Made by a program: the position numbers and the translations under genes. A stretch of DNA of 30,171 nt from an uncultured Muribaculaceae bacterium (GTDB lineage: Bacteria > Bacteroidota > Bacteroidia > Bacteroidales > Muribaculaceae), in assembly GCA_910579605.1 (NCBI GenBank), contig CAJTUG010000003.1, positions 9,997-40,167 on the forward strand, in the 5' to 3' direction. Numbering within the stretch: position 1 is the stretch's first letter; every line of letters begins with the position of its first letter. Shown in pieces: positions 14,604 to 23,022 of this stretch. The notes beneath the pieces are model-generated. The model did no database searches, was not told the origin of the DNA, and was given only the letters and a program-made list of their open reading frames with translations.

Positions 14604-15791
14604 ATGCGATTGCCGCTGCTACTTGTGTTGCCTGTGCTTATTGTGGGCTGCCTTTTAGATTTGTATATCTATAGGGTTGCCCGGCGTCGTTGCCGTGGGC
14701 GTTTTTTACCGCGGTTGCAAGCTATATCGGCAGTGTTTTTCCAAATCGTATTGCTGTTGGTAATTTGTTGGCCGAAAAAATCGTCGTCCGACGAAGGTTT
14801 GCGTACCCTTATGTGGATTTTGTATGCTTATTCGAGCATATATGTTCCAAAGGCTATTTTTGTGGCCTGCGACCTCTTGGGCAAGCTACCGCAATTGTTT
14901 AAACGGGCGAGAATCAAGACCTTGACGTGGCTTGGCGCAGTTTTTGGCGTTTTGTTGTTTGGGCTTATGTGGTGGGGCGCGTTGATCAATCGCTACCGAG
15001 TAGATGTTGTGGATGTGCCGGTGGCCTTCAATGATCTCCCTGAGGCGTTTGAAGGACTAAGATTGGTGCAGATTTCCGACCTTCATGTCGGTACTTTCGG
15101 GGCTGATACAGCTTTTGTAGACAAACTTGTGTCGCAAATAAACGGTCTCAAGCCCGATGTAGTGGTATTTACCGGAGATATCGTAAACCGCCGTACCGAC
15201 GAGTTGTTGCCTTTTGTGTCTGTATTATCGCGCATTGAGGCTCCGATGGGGGTTTATTCTGTTTTGGGTAACCATGACTATGGCGACTATTACCGCTGGC
15301 CAACTGAAGAAGAGAAAGAATATAGTTTGCAGCAGCTCAAAGGACTGCAGGCTGATATGGGCTGGAAAATGCTTAATAACAGCACTGCGTGGTTATATGC
15401 CGGTGGCGATTCTATAGCCTTGGTGGGCGTTGAAAATGTTGGTGATCCTCCGTTTACGGTTTATGGAGACCTTGATGTGGCGTATCCTGGAGATTTGTCC
15501 GATGATGTTTTTAAGGTTTTGTTGAGTCATAATCCGGCTCATTGGGACGAAGATATTGCTTCTGCACCAGATAAGAACATAGCTTTGACTCTGTCGGGTC
15601 ATACACATGCCATGCAGATGGAGCTTTTCGGCGTTTCTCCTGCCGTGTGGCGCTATCCGCATTGGGGCGGTATGTATGAAGATAATGACGGTCACCGGCT
15701 TTATGTGAATATAGGGGCCGGCGAAGTGGGTATACCGACGCGTATAGGCGCGACACCGGAACTTACGCTTTTTACTTTTAAACAACGATGA
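14604..15791 (+). CDS. Membrane-anchored calcineurin-like metallophosphoesterase
   Basis: The 395-aa protein has four hydrophobic segments in its first 130 residues (about 3-22, 40-56, 68-88 and 108-128). A catalytic domain with all metallophosphoesterase motifs follows: SDLH at 158-161, GD at 191-192, GNHD at 222-225, then LLSHNP and SGHTHAMQ, which together bind two metal ions. The YaeI-like subgroup of this fold is linked to lipid or envelope phosphoesters (for example lipid A precursor or undecaprenyl pathways in other bacteria), but the substrate here is unknown. It follows an acyltransferase gene by 11 nt and overlaps tex by 4 nt (ATGA at 15788-15791). This suggests transcription with phospholipid metabolism and translational coupling to tex. 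Confidence 0.88.
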   Translation: MRLPLLLVLPVLIVGCLLDLYIYRVARRRCRGRFLPRLQAISAVFFQIVLLLVICWPKKSSSDEGLRTLMWILYAYSSIYVPKAIFVACDLLGKLPQLFKRARIKTLTWLGAVFGVLLFGLMWWGALINRYRVDVVDVPVAFNDLPEAFEGLRLVQISDLHVGTFGADTAFVDKLVSQINGLKPDVVVFTGDIVNRRTDELLPFVSVLSRIEAPMGVYSVLGNHDYGDYYRWPTEEEKEYSLQQLKGLQADMGWKMLNNSTAWLYAGGDSIALVGVENVGDPPFTVYGDLDVAYPGDLSDDVFKVLLSHNPAHWDEDIASAPDKNIALTLSGHTHAMQMELFGVSPAVWRYPHWGGMYEDNDGHRLYVNIGAGEVGIPTRIGATPELTLFTFKQR

Positions 15792-17890
15792 ATAAGACAG
15801 CTATAGCGGTTGCGAAACGTCTGGGCTTGTCTGTAGCGCAAGTGGAAGCTACGATAACGCTCTTGGACGAAGGTGCCACCGTGCCTTTTATAAGCAGATA
15901 CAGAAAAGAACGGACAGGTTCGCTCGATGAGGTGGCTGTGAGAAATATAGAAACTACATTGGCGCAGGTGCGTGAATTGGAAAAGCGCAAGGAGTTTGTG
16001 GTAGCCGCTATAGAAGAAGCCGGTGCTATGACCGACGCTTTGCGCAAGGCCATAGACGAGGTGGAAACACTTACGGCTCTGGAAGATATCTATGCCCCTT
16101 TTAAACCGAAACGCCGTACTCGTGCACAGATAGCCAGAGAAAAAGGATATGAACCATTGGCCAAAATTATTATGGCCGGGAAACGGCAGCAATTGCCCGA
16201 CGATGCCGAGGCTGTAGCCGGTGCGAAAGATATTATTGCAGAGTGGGCGTCGGAGTCGGTTGCGTTGAGGAATATGACTCGTCGTGCTTTTGGGCGCAGA
16301 GGGATTGTTTCTGCGTCTGTCGTCAAGGGTAAAGAGGCTGAACTTGAGGCTTCTCCTTTTGTGTCGTATCGTGATTTTTCCAAGCCGCTGCGTTTGTGTT
16401 CGTCTCATCAATATTTGGCTCTGAAACGAGCAGAGCGTCTTGGATTGCTCAAACTTAAATATACGATTGAGAAAGAAGAAGATCTTGAGGATAGCCTGTG
16501 TGATGTTTTCTTGCCCCGAAATGCTACCAAGGCTTGCTCTGATGCGGCGTTTGAAGCTCTTGCCGACGGCTATAAGCGATTGTTGCGCCCGTCGATAGAA
16601 AATGAGGTTGAGGCCGAGATGAAAGAGAAATCGGATGCTGTGGCAATAGAGGTCTTTGCATCTAATTTGAGACAGCTGCTTCTTGCCGCGCCGTTGCAGG
16701 GTAAACGTGTATTGGCTCTGGACCCAGGTTTCAGGACCGGTTGCAAGGTGGTGGCTTTAGACGCGCAAGGAACTCTTTTAGATGAATCTGTGATCTATCC
16801 TACCGAGCCGCGCTGCGATACAGTAGGAGCAGCAAGGATTCTTAAGGCTTTGATTGCTGAATATAAGCTTGATGTTGTGGCCTTGGGGAATGGCACTGCT
16901 TCAAGGGAAACGGAAGCATTTCTCAAAAAAGAAAAAATCCTTCCTGCCGACAAGATTTTTGTTGTCAACGAAAGTGGAGCGTCGGTCTATTCGGCATCGG
17001 ACATTGCCAGAAGCGAATTCCCTGATAAAGACGTTACTGTGCGAGGAGCTGTTTCTATAGGTAGGCGGCTCATAGACCCTCTTGCCGAGTTGGTGAAAAT
17101 AGACCCCAAGTCAATAGGGGTAGGGCAGTACCAGCACGATGTGGATCAATCGGCTTTGCGTGATTCATTGGATTTCACGGTGATGAGTTGCGTCAACGCT
17201 GTGGGTGTAAATGTCAATACAGCTTCGGAAAAGCTTTTGAGCTATATTTCTGGTATAGGGCCTTCGCTGGCGGCGAATATTGTTGCTTATAGGCGCGACA
17301 ATGGTGATTTTACTTCTCGGGCGCAGCTCAAGAGGGTGCCTCGGATGGGAGAGAAAGCATTTGAGCAGTCGGCCGGTTTTCTGCGAGTCCCACAAGGAGA
17401 TAATCCGCTTGACAATACAGGCATACATCCCGAAAGTTATGCCATTGTGTCGGCAATGGCTCGGGGTCTTGGCGTAAAGGTATCGGACCTCCCTGGCAAC
17501 GAAAAGTTTTTGGGGAAGATAGACCTTGCAGATTTGGTGGCGGATGGTGCAGGGAGTGCTACTGTAGCCGATATTATTGCAGAGTTGCGCAAGCCAGGGC
17601 GAGATCCGCGAACAGATAGTGCCGAAGATGCTTTTGCCCCCGATATTGACAGTTTCAATGATTTAAAAAACGGGATGGTGATACATGGGCAAGTGAACAA
17701 TATAACGGCTTTTGGTGCTTTTGTGGATTTGGGCATACATGAATCGGGTTTGCTCCATATTTCGGAGTTGTCGCATAAGAGAGTGGATTCTGTTGGCTCA
17801 GTTCTTAAAGTCGGCCAGATTCTACAAGTCAAGGTAATAGGCATAGACGAGTCGCGCCGTCGGATAAGCCTTTCTATTAAAGATTTATGA
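15788..17890 (+). CDS. tex: Tex family RNA-binding transcription accessory protein
   Basis: The 700-aa protein has the full Tex layout. The N-terminal helical region (from residue 1) contains ATVPFISRYRKERTGSLDE. A YqgF/RNase H-like domain at about 310-440 begins KRVLALDPGFRTGCKVVAL and includes NESGASVYSAS. A helix-hairpin-helix part contains NVNTASEKLLSYISGIGPSL and MGEKAFEQSAGFLRV. A C-terminal S1 RNA-binding domain lies at about 625-698 (GMVIHGQVNNITAFGAFVDLG through RISLSIKDL). Tex/Spt6-like proteins bind nucleic acid and interact with transcription; the exact role in Bacteroidota is not settled. It overlaps genes on both sides by 4 nt. Confidence 0.95.
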   Translation: MNKTAIAVAKRLGLSVAQVEATITLLDEGATVPFISRYRKERTGSLDEVAVRNIETTLAQVRELEKRKEFVVAAIEEAGAMTDALRKAIDEVETLTALEDIYAPFKPKRRTRAQIAREKGYEPLAKIIMAGKRQQLPDDAEAVAGAKDIIAEWASESVALRNMTRRAFGRRGIVSASVVKGKEAELEASPFVSYRDFSKPLRLCSSHQYLALKRAERLGLLKLKYTIEKEEDLEDSLCDVFLPRNATKACSDAAFEALADGYKRLLRPSIENEVEAEMKEKSDAVAIEVFASNLRQLLLAAPLQGKRVLALDPGFRTGCKVVALDAQGTLLDESVIYPTEPRCDTVGAARILKALIAEYKLDVVALGNGTASRETEAFLKKEKILPADKIFVVNESGASVYSASDIARSEFPDKDVTVRGAVSIGRRLIDPLAELVKIDPKSIGVGQYQHDVDQSALRDSLDFTVMSCVNAVGVNVNTASEKLLSYISGIGPSLAANIVAYRRDNGDFTSRAQLKRVPRMGEKAFEQSAGFLRVPQGDNPLDNTGIHPESYAIVSAMARGLGVKVSDLPGNEKFLGKIDLADLVADGAGSATVADIIAELRKPGRDPRTDSAEDAFAPDIDSFNDLKNGMVIHGQVNNITAFGAFVDLGIHESGLLHISELSHKRVDSVGSVLKVGQILQVKVIGIDESRRRISLSIKDL

Positions 17891-18330
17891 ATAAGGCATA
17901 TATCTGTTTGGGCTCAAATGCTCCCTTAGGTGCAGCGGCAATAGATGCTGCAGTTCTTTTTGTTGCCGAAAATGGCAGTATAGTTGCAGATACGGGAAAG
18001 TATCCTACTGAGCCGGAATATGATCCGCGTTCGCCTCGTTATCTCAACAGGATATTGGTGTTGGAGACGGAGCTTAATTTAGTTTCGCTGTCTGCAATTA
18101 CCAAAAGCTACGAAACGCAAAAGCGGATTGAGGTTGCCACTGCGGAGTCTTCGCAGGGGTGTTTTCGTAGATACTGCGAAGTTGACGGGCCTAAAATAGT
18201 GGCTATAGACATAGATATAGTGGAGTGGAATGGCGAGATATTGCGTCCTTCGGATAAAGTTGCTGCTTATTACCGCAAGGGAATTTCTATTTTAGACGGT
18301 TTGAAAAGCGTTGTTATAGGTGCTTTGTAA
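17887..18330 (+). CDS. Divergent 2-amino-4-hydroxy-6-hydroxymethyldihydropteridine pyrophosphokinase (HPPK)-like protein
   Basis: The 147-aa protein shows the HPPK plan: ICLGSN at residues 6-11, a YPTEPEYDP...PRYLN segment (36-54) matching the usual YxTxP...YLN pterin loop, and a DID pair (Asp108, Asp110) in place of the Mg-binding DLD. HPPK pyrophosphorylates hydroxymethyl-dihydropterin in folate synthesis. It departs from standard enzymes in the catalytic arginine region. The WGPRTLDLD stretch of E. coli FolK is replaced by VDGPKIVAIDID, with Lys for Arg and a two-residue insertion. The C-terminus (YYRKGISILDGL) is short. Activity as FolK is therefore plausible but not certain, and I withhold the symbol. 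It overlaps tex by 4 nt and closes the operon; the 90-nt gap downstream holds only the next promoter. Confidence 0.7.
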   Translation: MNKAYICLGSNAPLGAAAIDAAVLFVAENGSIVADTGKYPTEPEYDPRSPRYLNRILVLETELNLVSLSAITKSYETQKRIEVATAESSQGCFRRYCEVDGPKIVAIDIDIVEWNGEILRPSDKVAAYYRKGISILDGLKSVVIGAL

Positions 18331-18368
18331 TGCATTTTTGTTCTGAAAAAGAAATAATTGGGTATTTG

Positions 18369-18400
18369 TTTGGCGGTCTTGTAGCTTTTTTGTAACTTTG
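18369..18400 (+). promoter_or_regulatory. Promoter of the glutaminyl cyclase-sufE-yfhO operon
   Basis: TTTG (18369-18372), 20 nt, TAACTTTG (18393-18400), 20 nt before the ATG. A 6-bp inverted repeat, TGTAGC (18380-18385) / GCTACA (18403-18408), brackets the -7 box and could bind a regulator. Confidence 0.8.
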
Positions 18401-18420
18401 CCGCTACAAAAATGCAATAG

Positions 18421-19431
18421 ATGAAAATGATTATTAAAGCAGGCCTCTATGTCAGTGCCGCTCTTTTGGCGTGTGCACTTATGGGATGTGGTTCAAAAAC
18501 TACATCCAAGACAGACAATACAGCCGACAACTCTACCATAATACTTGGAGAGTTCAACGCCGACAGCGCATATAGTTTTATTGCAGACCAAGTGAATTTT
18601 GGCCCGCGTGTGCCCGGAACTCCCGAACACAAGGCCTGTGTGGAATACCTCACAGACAAATTCAAGCAATATGCAGACTCCGTAATTCTCCAGGAAGGGG
18701 AAGTTACTGCTTATAATGGCACAGTTTTGCCTATAACCAATATTATAGCCGGTTTTAATACGAATGCCACAAAGCGCATAGTCCTTGCGGCTCACTACGA
18801 TACTCGCCCATGGGCCGACAACGAGAGGAATTCGGAAACTCGCCATTTGCCAATCCTTGGGGCTAACGACGGCGGCAGTGGCACGGCGGTGCTTTTGGAA
18901 ATTGCAAGGAATCTCCATAAAAATCATCCGTCAGTAGGAGTGGATCTGATTCTTTTTGATGCAGAAGACTATGGCAACAACGATGGGTTCAGCGATAATT
19001 CCGAAACATGGTGTTTGGGCTCTCGTTATTGGGCCGACAACAATATGATTCCATACAATAAATTCAATTTGCCTGTTTATGGTATCCTTTTGGATATGGT
19101 AGGTGGCCGCGATGCACGTTTCCACTACGAATTGTTCTCGCAGTCTGAAGCTCTGACCCCGACAATCAAAGTTTGGGCAGAAGCGGAAAAATTGGGTTTC
19201 AACAATGTATTCATTAGAGAAATAGGCGGAGCCGTTACCGACGACCACGTAATTATGACTCGCGCAGGTATCCCGACAACTGATATCATAGAATCTGTGA
19301 ACGTCGAAACATCGTCGTTCCCTCCGACATGGCACACTCACGCCGACAATATGGCTTATATAGATAAAAACACATTGGAAGCTGTAGGAAAAACGGTGTT
19401 GAACGTTATATATAAAGAGAAGACATTCTGA
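18421..19431 (+). CDS. M28-family lipoprotein, probable type II glutaminyl-peptide cyclotransferase
   Basis: The 336-aa protein has an SPII signal (lipobox LMGC, Cys23) without a surface-export acidic motif, so it should face the periplasm. The M28 zinc fold is clear: HYDTRPW (His125, Asp127), GANDGGSGTAVLLE (Asp150), FDAEDYG (Glu182-Asp183), CLGSRYW, LDMVGG, TDDHVIM and WHTHADN (His305/His307). In ordinary M28 aminopeptidases two zincs are bound. The ED pair and the LDMVGGRDARF/TDDH segments resemble mammalian-type glutaminyl cyclases known from Porphyromonas gingivalis, which convert N-terminal Gln to pyroglutamate. Exported proteins in this same window have predicted mature N-terminal Gln. 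An aminopeptidase is the alternative. It has its own promoter and lies 2 nt before sufE. Confidence 0.82.
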   Translation: MKMIIKAGLYVSAALLACALMGCGSKTTSKTDNTADNSTIILGEFNADSAYSFIADQVNFGPRVPGTPEHKACVEYLTDKFKQYADSVILQEGEVTAYNGTVLPITNIIAGFNTNATKRIVLAAHYDTRPWADNERNSETRHLPILGANDGGSGTAVLLEIARNLHKNHPSVGVDLILFDAEDYGNNDGFSDNSETWCLGSRYWADNNMIPYNKFNLPVYGILLDMVGGRDARFHYELFSQSEALTPTIKVWAEAEKLGFNNVFIREIGGAVTDDHVIMTRAGIPTTDIIESVNVETSSFPPTWHTHADNMAYIDKNTLEAVGKTVLNVIYKEKTF

Positions 19432-19433
19432 TA

Positions 19434-19859
19434 ATGACAATAGAGGATAGACAACAAGATATAATAAGCCAGTTTTCTGATATCGACGACTGGATGGATC
19501 GCTATGCATATATAATAGACCTTGGCAATGAGCTTCCTCCACTGCCCGAGGAGCTCAAGACCCCCGACCGGCTTATAGAGGGCTGCCAGAGCCGAGTTTG
19601 GCTTGATGCCAGATTGAAAGACGGAAAAGTGGATTTTCGCGCAGATTCCGATGCTATAATAGTTAAAGGTATTATATCAATGCTTGTAGAAGTGCTTTCG
19701 GGGCATACTCCGCAGGAGATCCTTGACGCCGATTTACATTTTATAAAAGATATCGGTTTGTCTGAGCATCTGTCGCCTACGCGAAGCAACGGCTTGGTGG
19801 CAATGGTAAAACAAATGAGAGCCTATGCGGCGGCTTTTAAAGCTAAAACACAGTCTTGA
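19434..19859 (+). CDS. sufE: SufE family sulfur acceptor protein
   Basis: The 141-aa protein has the SufE fold and the conserved RLIEGCQSRVW segment, placing the sulfur-accepting cysteine at residue 51, the same number as in E. coli SufE. SufE accepts persulfide sulfur from the SufS cysteine desulfurase and delivers it to the SufBCD scaffold for Fe-S cluster assembly. No other suf gene is in the window; Bacteroidales often keep sufE apart from sufBCDS. The downstream YfhO-like gene starts 5 nt after its stop (ATG) or overlaps it (TTG), so it is co-transcribed with membrane and periplasmic genes of unrelated function. Confidence 0.92.
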   Translation: MTIEDRQQDIISQFSDIDDWMDRYAYIIDLGNELPPLPEELKTPDRLIEGCQSRVWLDARLKDGKVDFRADSDAIIVKGIISMLVEVLSGHTPQEILDADLHFIKDIGLSEHLSPTRSNGLVAMVKQMRAYAAAFKAKTQS

Positions 19860-19864
19860 CAACT

Positions 19865-22489
19865 ATGGAAAAAATTAAAAAATTTTTAGCCCGGCCTCAG
19901 GTTTGGGGCTTTTTCGTTTCTATTGCCCTGATGGCAATTATCTCACTTGCGTTTTTTTACCCCGATAATTTCGAGGGTAACAGCCTCCGCCAACCCGATA
20001 TGCAGCAAGGCGCCGCAAACGGTCATGAGGCGCAAATGTGGGAGGAGGAAACAGGCGAGAAAGCACTGTGGACAAATTCGCTTTTCGGAGGTATGCCCAC
20101 TTTCCAGATTTCTCCGTCGTATCCGTCTAACAGCTTGTTCAACTGGATAAACACAGTATATGGCCTTGGCTTGCCCTCGCCATCTAACTTGCTGTTTATG
20201 ATGATGATGGGCTTTTTTATTCTAATGTATGCCTTGAAGAAAGAATGGTATTATTCGCTTATAGGCGCGGTGGCGTGGGGATTCTCATCGTATTTTGTGA
20301 TAATCATAGGCGCCGGTCATATATGGAAATTCGTGGCTTTGGCATATGTGCCACCCACAATTGCCGGGCTAATACTTGTATATCGCGGCAGGCGATGGGT
20401 TGGCGCTGCACTCATTGCTCTTTTTGCAATGCTCCAACTAAACGCCAATCATCCCCAGATGACCTATTATTTTGGCCTTACAATGGCTATTCTGGCTTTG
20501 GCGTTCCTGGTGTCGGCTATAAAAACCAAAAAATTGAAGCAATGGTGCGTGGCAACTGCTGTGATTCTTCTATGCGGTGCATTGGCTATAGGCGCAAACG
20601 CTCCGTCGCTCTATAATACCTATGAGTATTCAAAAGCGACAAAACGGGCGCAATCGGAACTCACGCCTCTTGTGGATGATGTTCAAGAGAATATGCAAGC
20701 CGAACGGCCTACCGGCGGCTTACCCAAGAGCCAAATTGTGGGCTGGAGCTACGGGCGTGGCGAAATGCTCTCTCTCCTCATTCCCAATATAAAAGGCGGG
20801 GCTTCTGCCCGTCCGGCAGGTGGGCAGATGGTGCCGACATCACTTGCAGAATTGACCGAGGATGCTGATAATGCATCGCCACTATTGCACTACATGACGC
20901 AATATTTCAATGACTCCGAAGGTACTAACGGCCCGGTTTATGTGGGTGCGATAGTACTTGCTCTTTTTCTCTTGGGGTGCTTTATAGTGAGAGGCCCTCT
21001 TAAATGGGGCTTGGTAGCTGCTACTGTTATATCGGTTCTGCTCGCTTTGGGAGCTAATTTCGAGGCTCTTACGGATTTTATGATTTATAATTTCCCCATG
21101 TATAATAAATTCCGTGCGGTAGAAAGCATACTTGTCGTGGCTGAATTTTCAATACCTTTGCTCGGAATTCTTGCTTTGGCGCAGCTGTTTGAAGATGGTA
21201 AAGCGTCGTGGGTGAAATATAAGAAATACATAGCTTTTTCTTTTGGAGTACCGGCGTTTGTGTGTGTGCTTTTTTTGCTATTCCCCTCGCTAACCGGTTC
21301 TGCGATAACCGATACAGACCGCTACTATGCTTCGATGATTCAGCAGCAGGCAGCGGCCATGTATCAACAAAATGGCTATAATGACCAACAGATTGCTTCT
21401 GCACTCTACGAGTTTTCTCTCAGCAATCCTGCGGTTAAAGAAAGTATAGAGAGTCTACGCTACGGCATGGTTAAAGACGATGCCTTGCGTTCGTTTGGCC
21501 TCCTTGCCTTAGCTGCTGTTTTCATATGGCTTTTCTTGGCCGGGAAAATGAAGAAAGGTTTGGCTTTGGCTGTTGTTGGCGTGCTGATAATGTCGGATTT
21601 ATATTCGGTAGACAAGCGCTATGTTTCACATGCTTCTTTTGGGTCACCAGTGGCTCATTCCAATCAGGGCATAGAGGCCGATGAGATAGACCTTGCCATT
21701 ATGGCGGATACAACCGGACACTATAGGGTTTTTGATATTCCTGGATTTGATCAGGCACGTCGTTCTTATTTCCACAATATGGTTGGCGGTTACCATGCGG
21801 CCAAACTCAATAGATACGAGGATATAATTCAGCGCCGTCTCAATGCTGTGAGACAGTATGGCTATATGCGCGATTCTTCGCTTATAAACCTCTATGGAGA
21901 GGAGGGTGCTACAGTCGTTAACGGTGCTCTTGTCGCCGATATGCTTAACTCGAGGTATATTATAACAGGTAACCCGGAAAGCCCTGTGACTTACAATCCT
22001 AATGCCTTTGGCAATGCATGGCTTGCAGAAGAAATAAAGTGGGTAGACAATGCCGACGAGGAAATGGCTGCTCTTGATGTCAGATCCACTGATTTGAAGC
22101 GTCAGGCTATTGTAGACAGGAAATTTAAGGACGCGTTTGGTTCGAACCATTCGGTTTCTTCGGGAGATACGGTTTATCTTGAAGAGTATACTCCTAATAA
22201 ATTGACATATCGCTCTGTGACGACGTCTCCTTGTGTGGGCGTTTTCTCTGAGGTGTGGTTCCCATGGGGTTGGAATGCGCAAATAGATGGGAAAGATGTC
22301 CCTATGGCTCGTGCCAATTATATTTTGAGAGCGCTTGAAATACCGGCAGGAAAGCATGAAATAGTTATGACATTTGAACCGTCTTCTATAAAAGCTACCT
22401 CTGCGGGAGCTTATGCCTGTATAACATTGATATATCTTCTTGTTGTAACCGCAATTTTTGCAGCATGCCGTCAATCGCGCATCTTCTGA
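19865..22489 (+). CDS. YfhO family multi-pass membrane protein
   Basis: The protein is 874 aa from the ATG at 19865. A TTG at 19856, inside the sufE stop region, would add three residues and is less likely. The first helix is at about 15-35. A conserved-looking external loop (ALWTNSLFGGMPTFQIS) follows, then about 11 more helices to residue 580. A large soluble domain comes next (about 590-840, with VFDIPGFDQARRSYFHNMVGGY and VWFPWGWNAQIDG), and a final helix lies near the C-terminus (YACITLIYLLVVTAIFAA). YfhO proteins have a GT-C-like membrane fold; in Gram-positive bacteria YfhO glycosylates lipoteichoic acid. The Bacteroidota substrate is unknown, but a polyprenyl-sugar-using glycosyltransferase is plausible (inference). 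Confidence 0.85.
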   Translation: MEKIKKFLARPQVWGFFVSIALMAIISLAFFYPDNFEGNSLRQPDMQQGAANGHEAQMWEEETGEKALWTNSLFGGMPTFQISPSYPSNSLFNWINTVYGLGLPSPSNLLFMMMMGFFILMYALKKEWYYSLIGAVAWGFSSYFVIIIGAGHIWKFVALAYVPPTIAGLILVYRGRRWVGAALIALFAMLQLNANHPQMTYYFGLTMAILALAFLVSAIKTKKLKQWCVATAVILLCGALAIGANAPSLYNTYEYSKATKRAQSELTPLVDDVQENMQAERPTGGLPKSQIVGWSYGRGEMLSLLIPNIKGGASARPAGGQMVPTSLAELTEDADNASPLLHYMTQYFNDSEGTNGPVYVGAIVLALFLLGCFIVRGPLKWGLVAATVISVLLALGANFEALTDFMIYNFPMYNKFRAVESILVVAEFSIPLLGILALAQLFEDGKASWVKYKKYIAFSFGVPAFVCVLFLLFPSLTGSAITDTDRYYASMIQQQAAAMYQQNGYNDQQIASALYEFSLSNPAVKESIESLRYGMVKDDALRSFGLLALAAVFIWLFLAGKMKKGLALAVVGVLIMSDLYSVDKRYVSHASFGSPVAHSNQGIEADEIDLAIMADTTGHYRVFDIPGFDQARRSYFHNMVGGYHAAKLNRYEDIIQRRLNAVRQYGYMRDSSLINLYGEEGATVVNGALVADMLNSRYIITGNPESPVTYNPNAFGNAWLAEEIKWVDNADEEMAALDVRSTDLKRQAIVDRKFKDAFGSNHSVSSGDTVYLEEYTPNKLTYRSVTTSPCVGVFSEVWFPWGWNAQIDGKDVPMARANYILRALEIPAGKHEIVMTFEPSSIKATSAGAYACITLIYLLVVTAIFAACRQSRIF

Positions 22490-22962
22490 AAATTGTAGCC
22501 CGAAAGTATAGATTCTGGAGGCATGGGCGAGGCTTCGGTATCCATTCGCCCTTTGCTTTCAGATTTATAACAGAAACACTTAACCAATCATTGCCCTACT
22601 ATGCATATGCAGAAATAGGGCGCGATAAGCGTTTGAGGCTGCTCTTTCGCGTTGTCTTGGCATTTGCGCCGCATCGTGTAGCTATCGTCGGAGAAAGCGA
22701 TGATTTATGGTTGGCAATTCATTTGGCATGTCCGGCTGCAGAGAAAGTTGAATTGGATGATTGTCCCGATTTTGTAGTGTCTGCAAAGGCAGAATTCAAT
22801 TCGTGTGCGGCTAAGGCCGTAGAGCAATTTGGATGTCATGCTTTTTTCATGGAAACTCCAAGCGAGTTGCCCTTTTGTCGCATGACTTTCTGCAATGGCA
22901 AGCAACTCGTCATTGCTAATTATAAGCATCTGCCGCATCAGGATTTTTGTGTAAAATTCTGA
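22465..22962 (+). CDS. Short protein resembling the N-terminal part of a SAM-dependent methyltransferase
   Basis: The 165-aa protein overlaps the end of the YfhO gene by 25 nt. Its N-terminus (KYRFWRHGRGFGIHSPFAFRFITE) recalls a leader that I associate with Bacteroidota class I methyltransferases of about 240 aa. The following stretch, HRVAIVGESDDLWLAIHLACP, sits where the SAM-binding motif I should be, but it lacks the GxGxG glycines and the downstream catalytic part is short. It may be a degenerate or truncated methyltransferase, or an unrelated small protein. I see no signal peptide. The frame is intact, with no internal stop, so it is not an obvious pseudogene. Confidence 0.6.
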   Translation: MPSIAHLLKIVARKYRFWRHGRGFGIHSPFAFRFITETLNQSLPYYAYAEIGRDKRLRLLFRVVLAFAPHRVAIVGESDDLWLAIHLACPAAEKVELDDCPDFVVSAKAEFNSCAAKAVEQFGCHAFFMETPSELPFCRMTFCNGKQLVIANYKHLPHQDFCVKF

Positions 22963-23022
22963 TACGTTCATCATATTGTTTATCTTGCACGAGGTGTGCA
23001 GGATGGTTTGTAAATTTAATTT

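Noticed and set aside
15788..17890. Five ATGA 4-nt gene overlaps as a special signal
   Set aside because: Such overlaps are ordinary translational coupling in compact operons.
21644..22474. 276-aa minus-strand open frame within the YfhO gene
   Set aside because: Antisense to a long intact membrane-protein gene, with Cys/Arg/His-rich composition and no domain.
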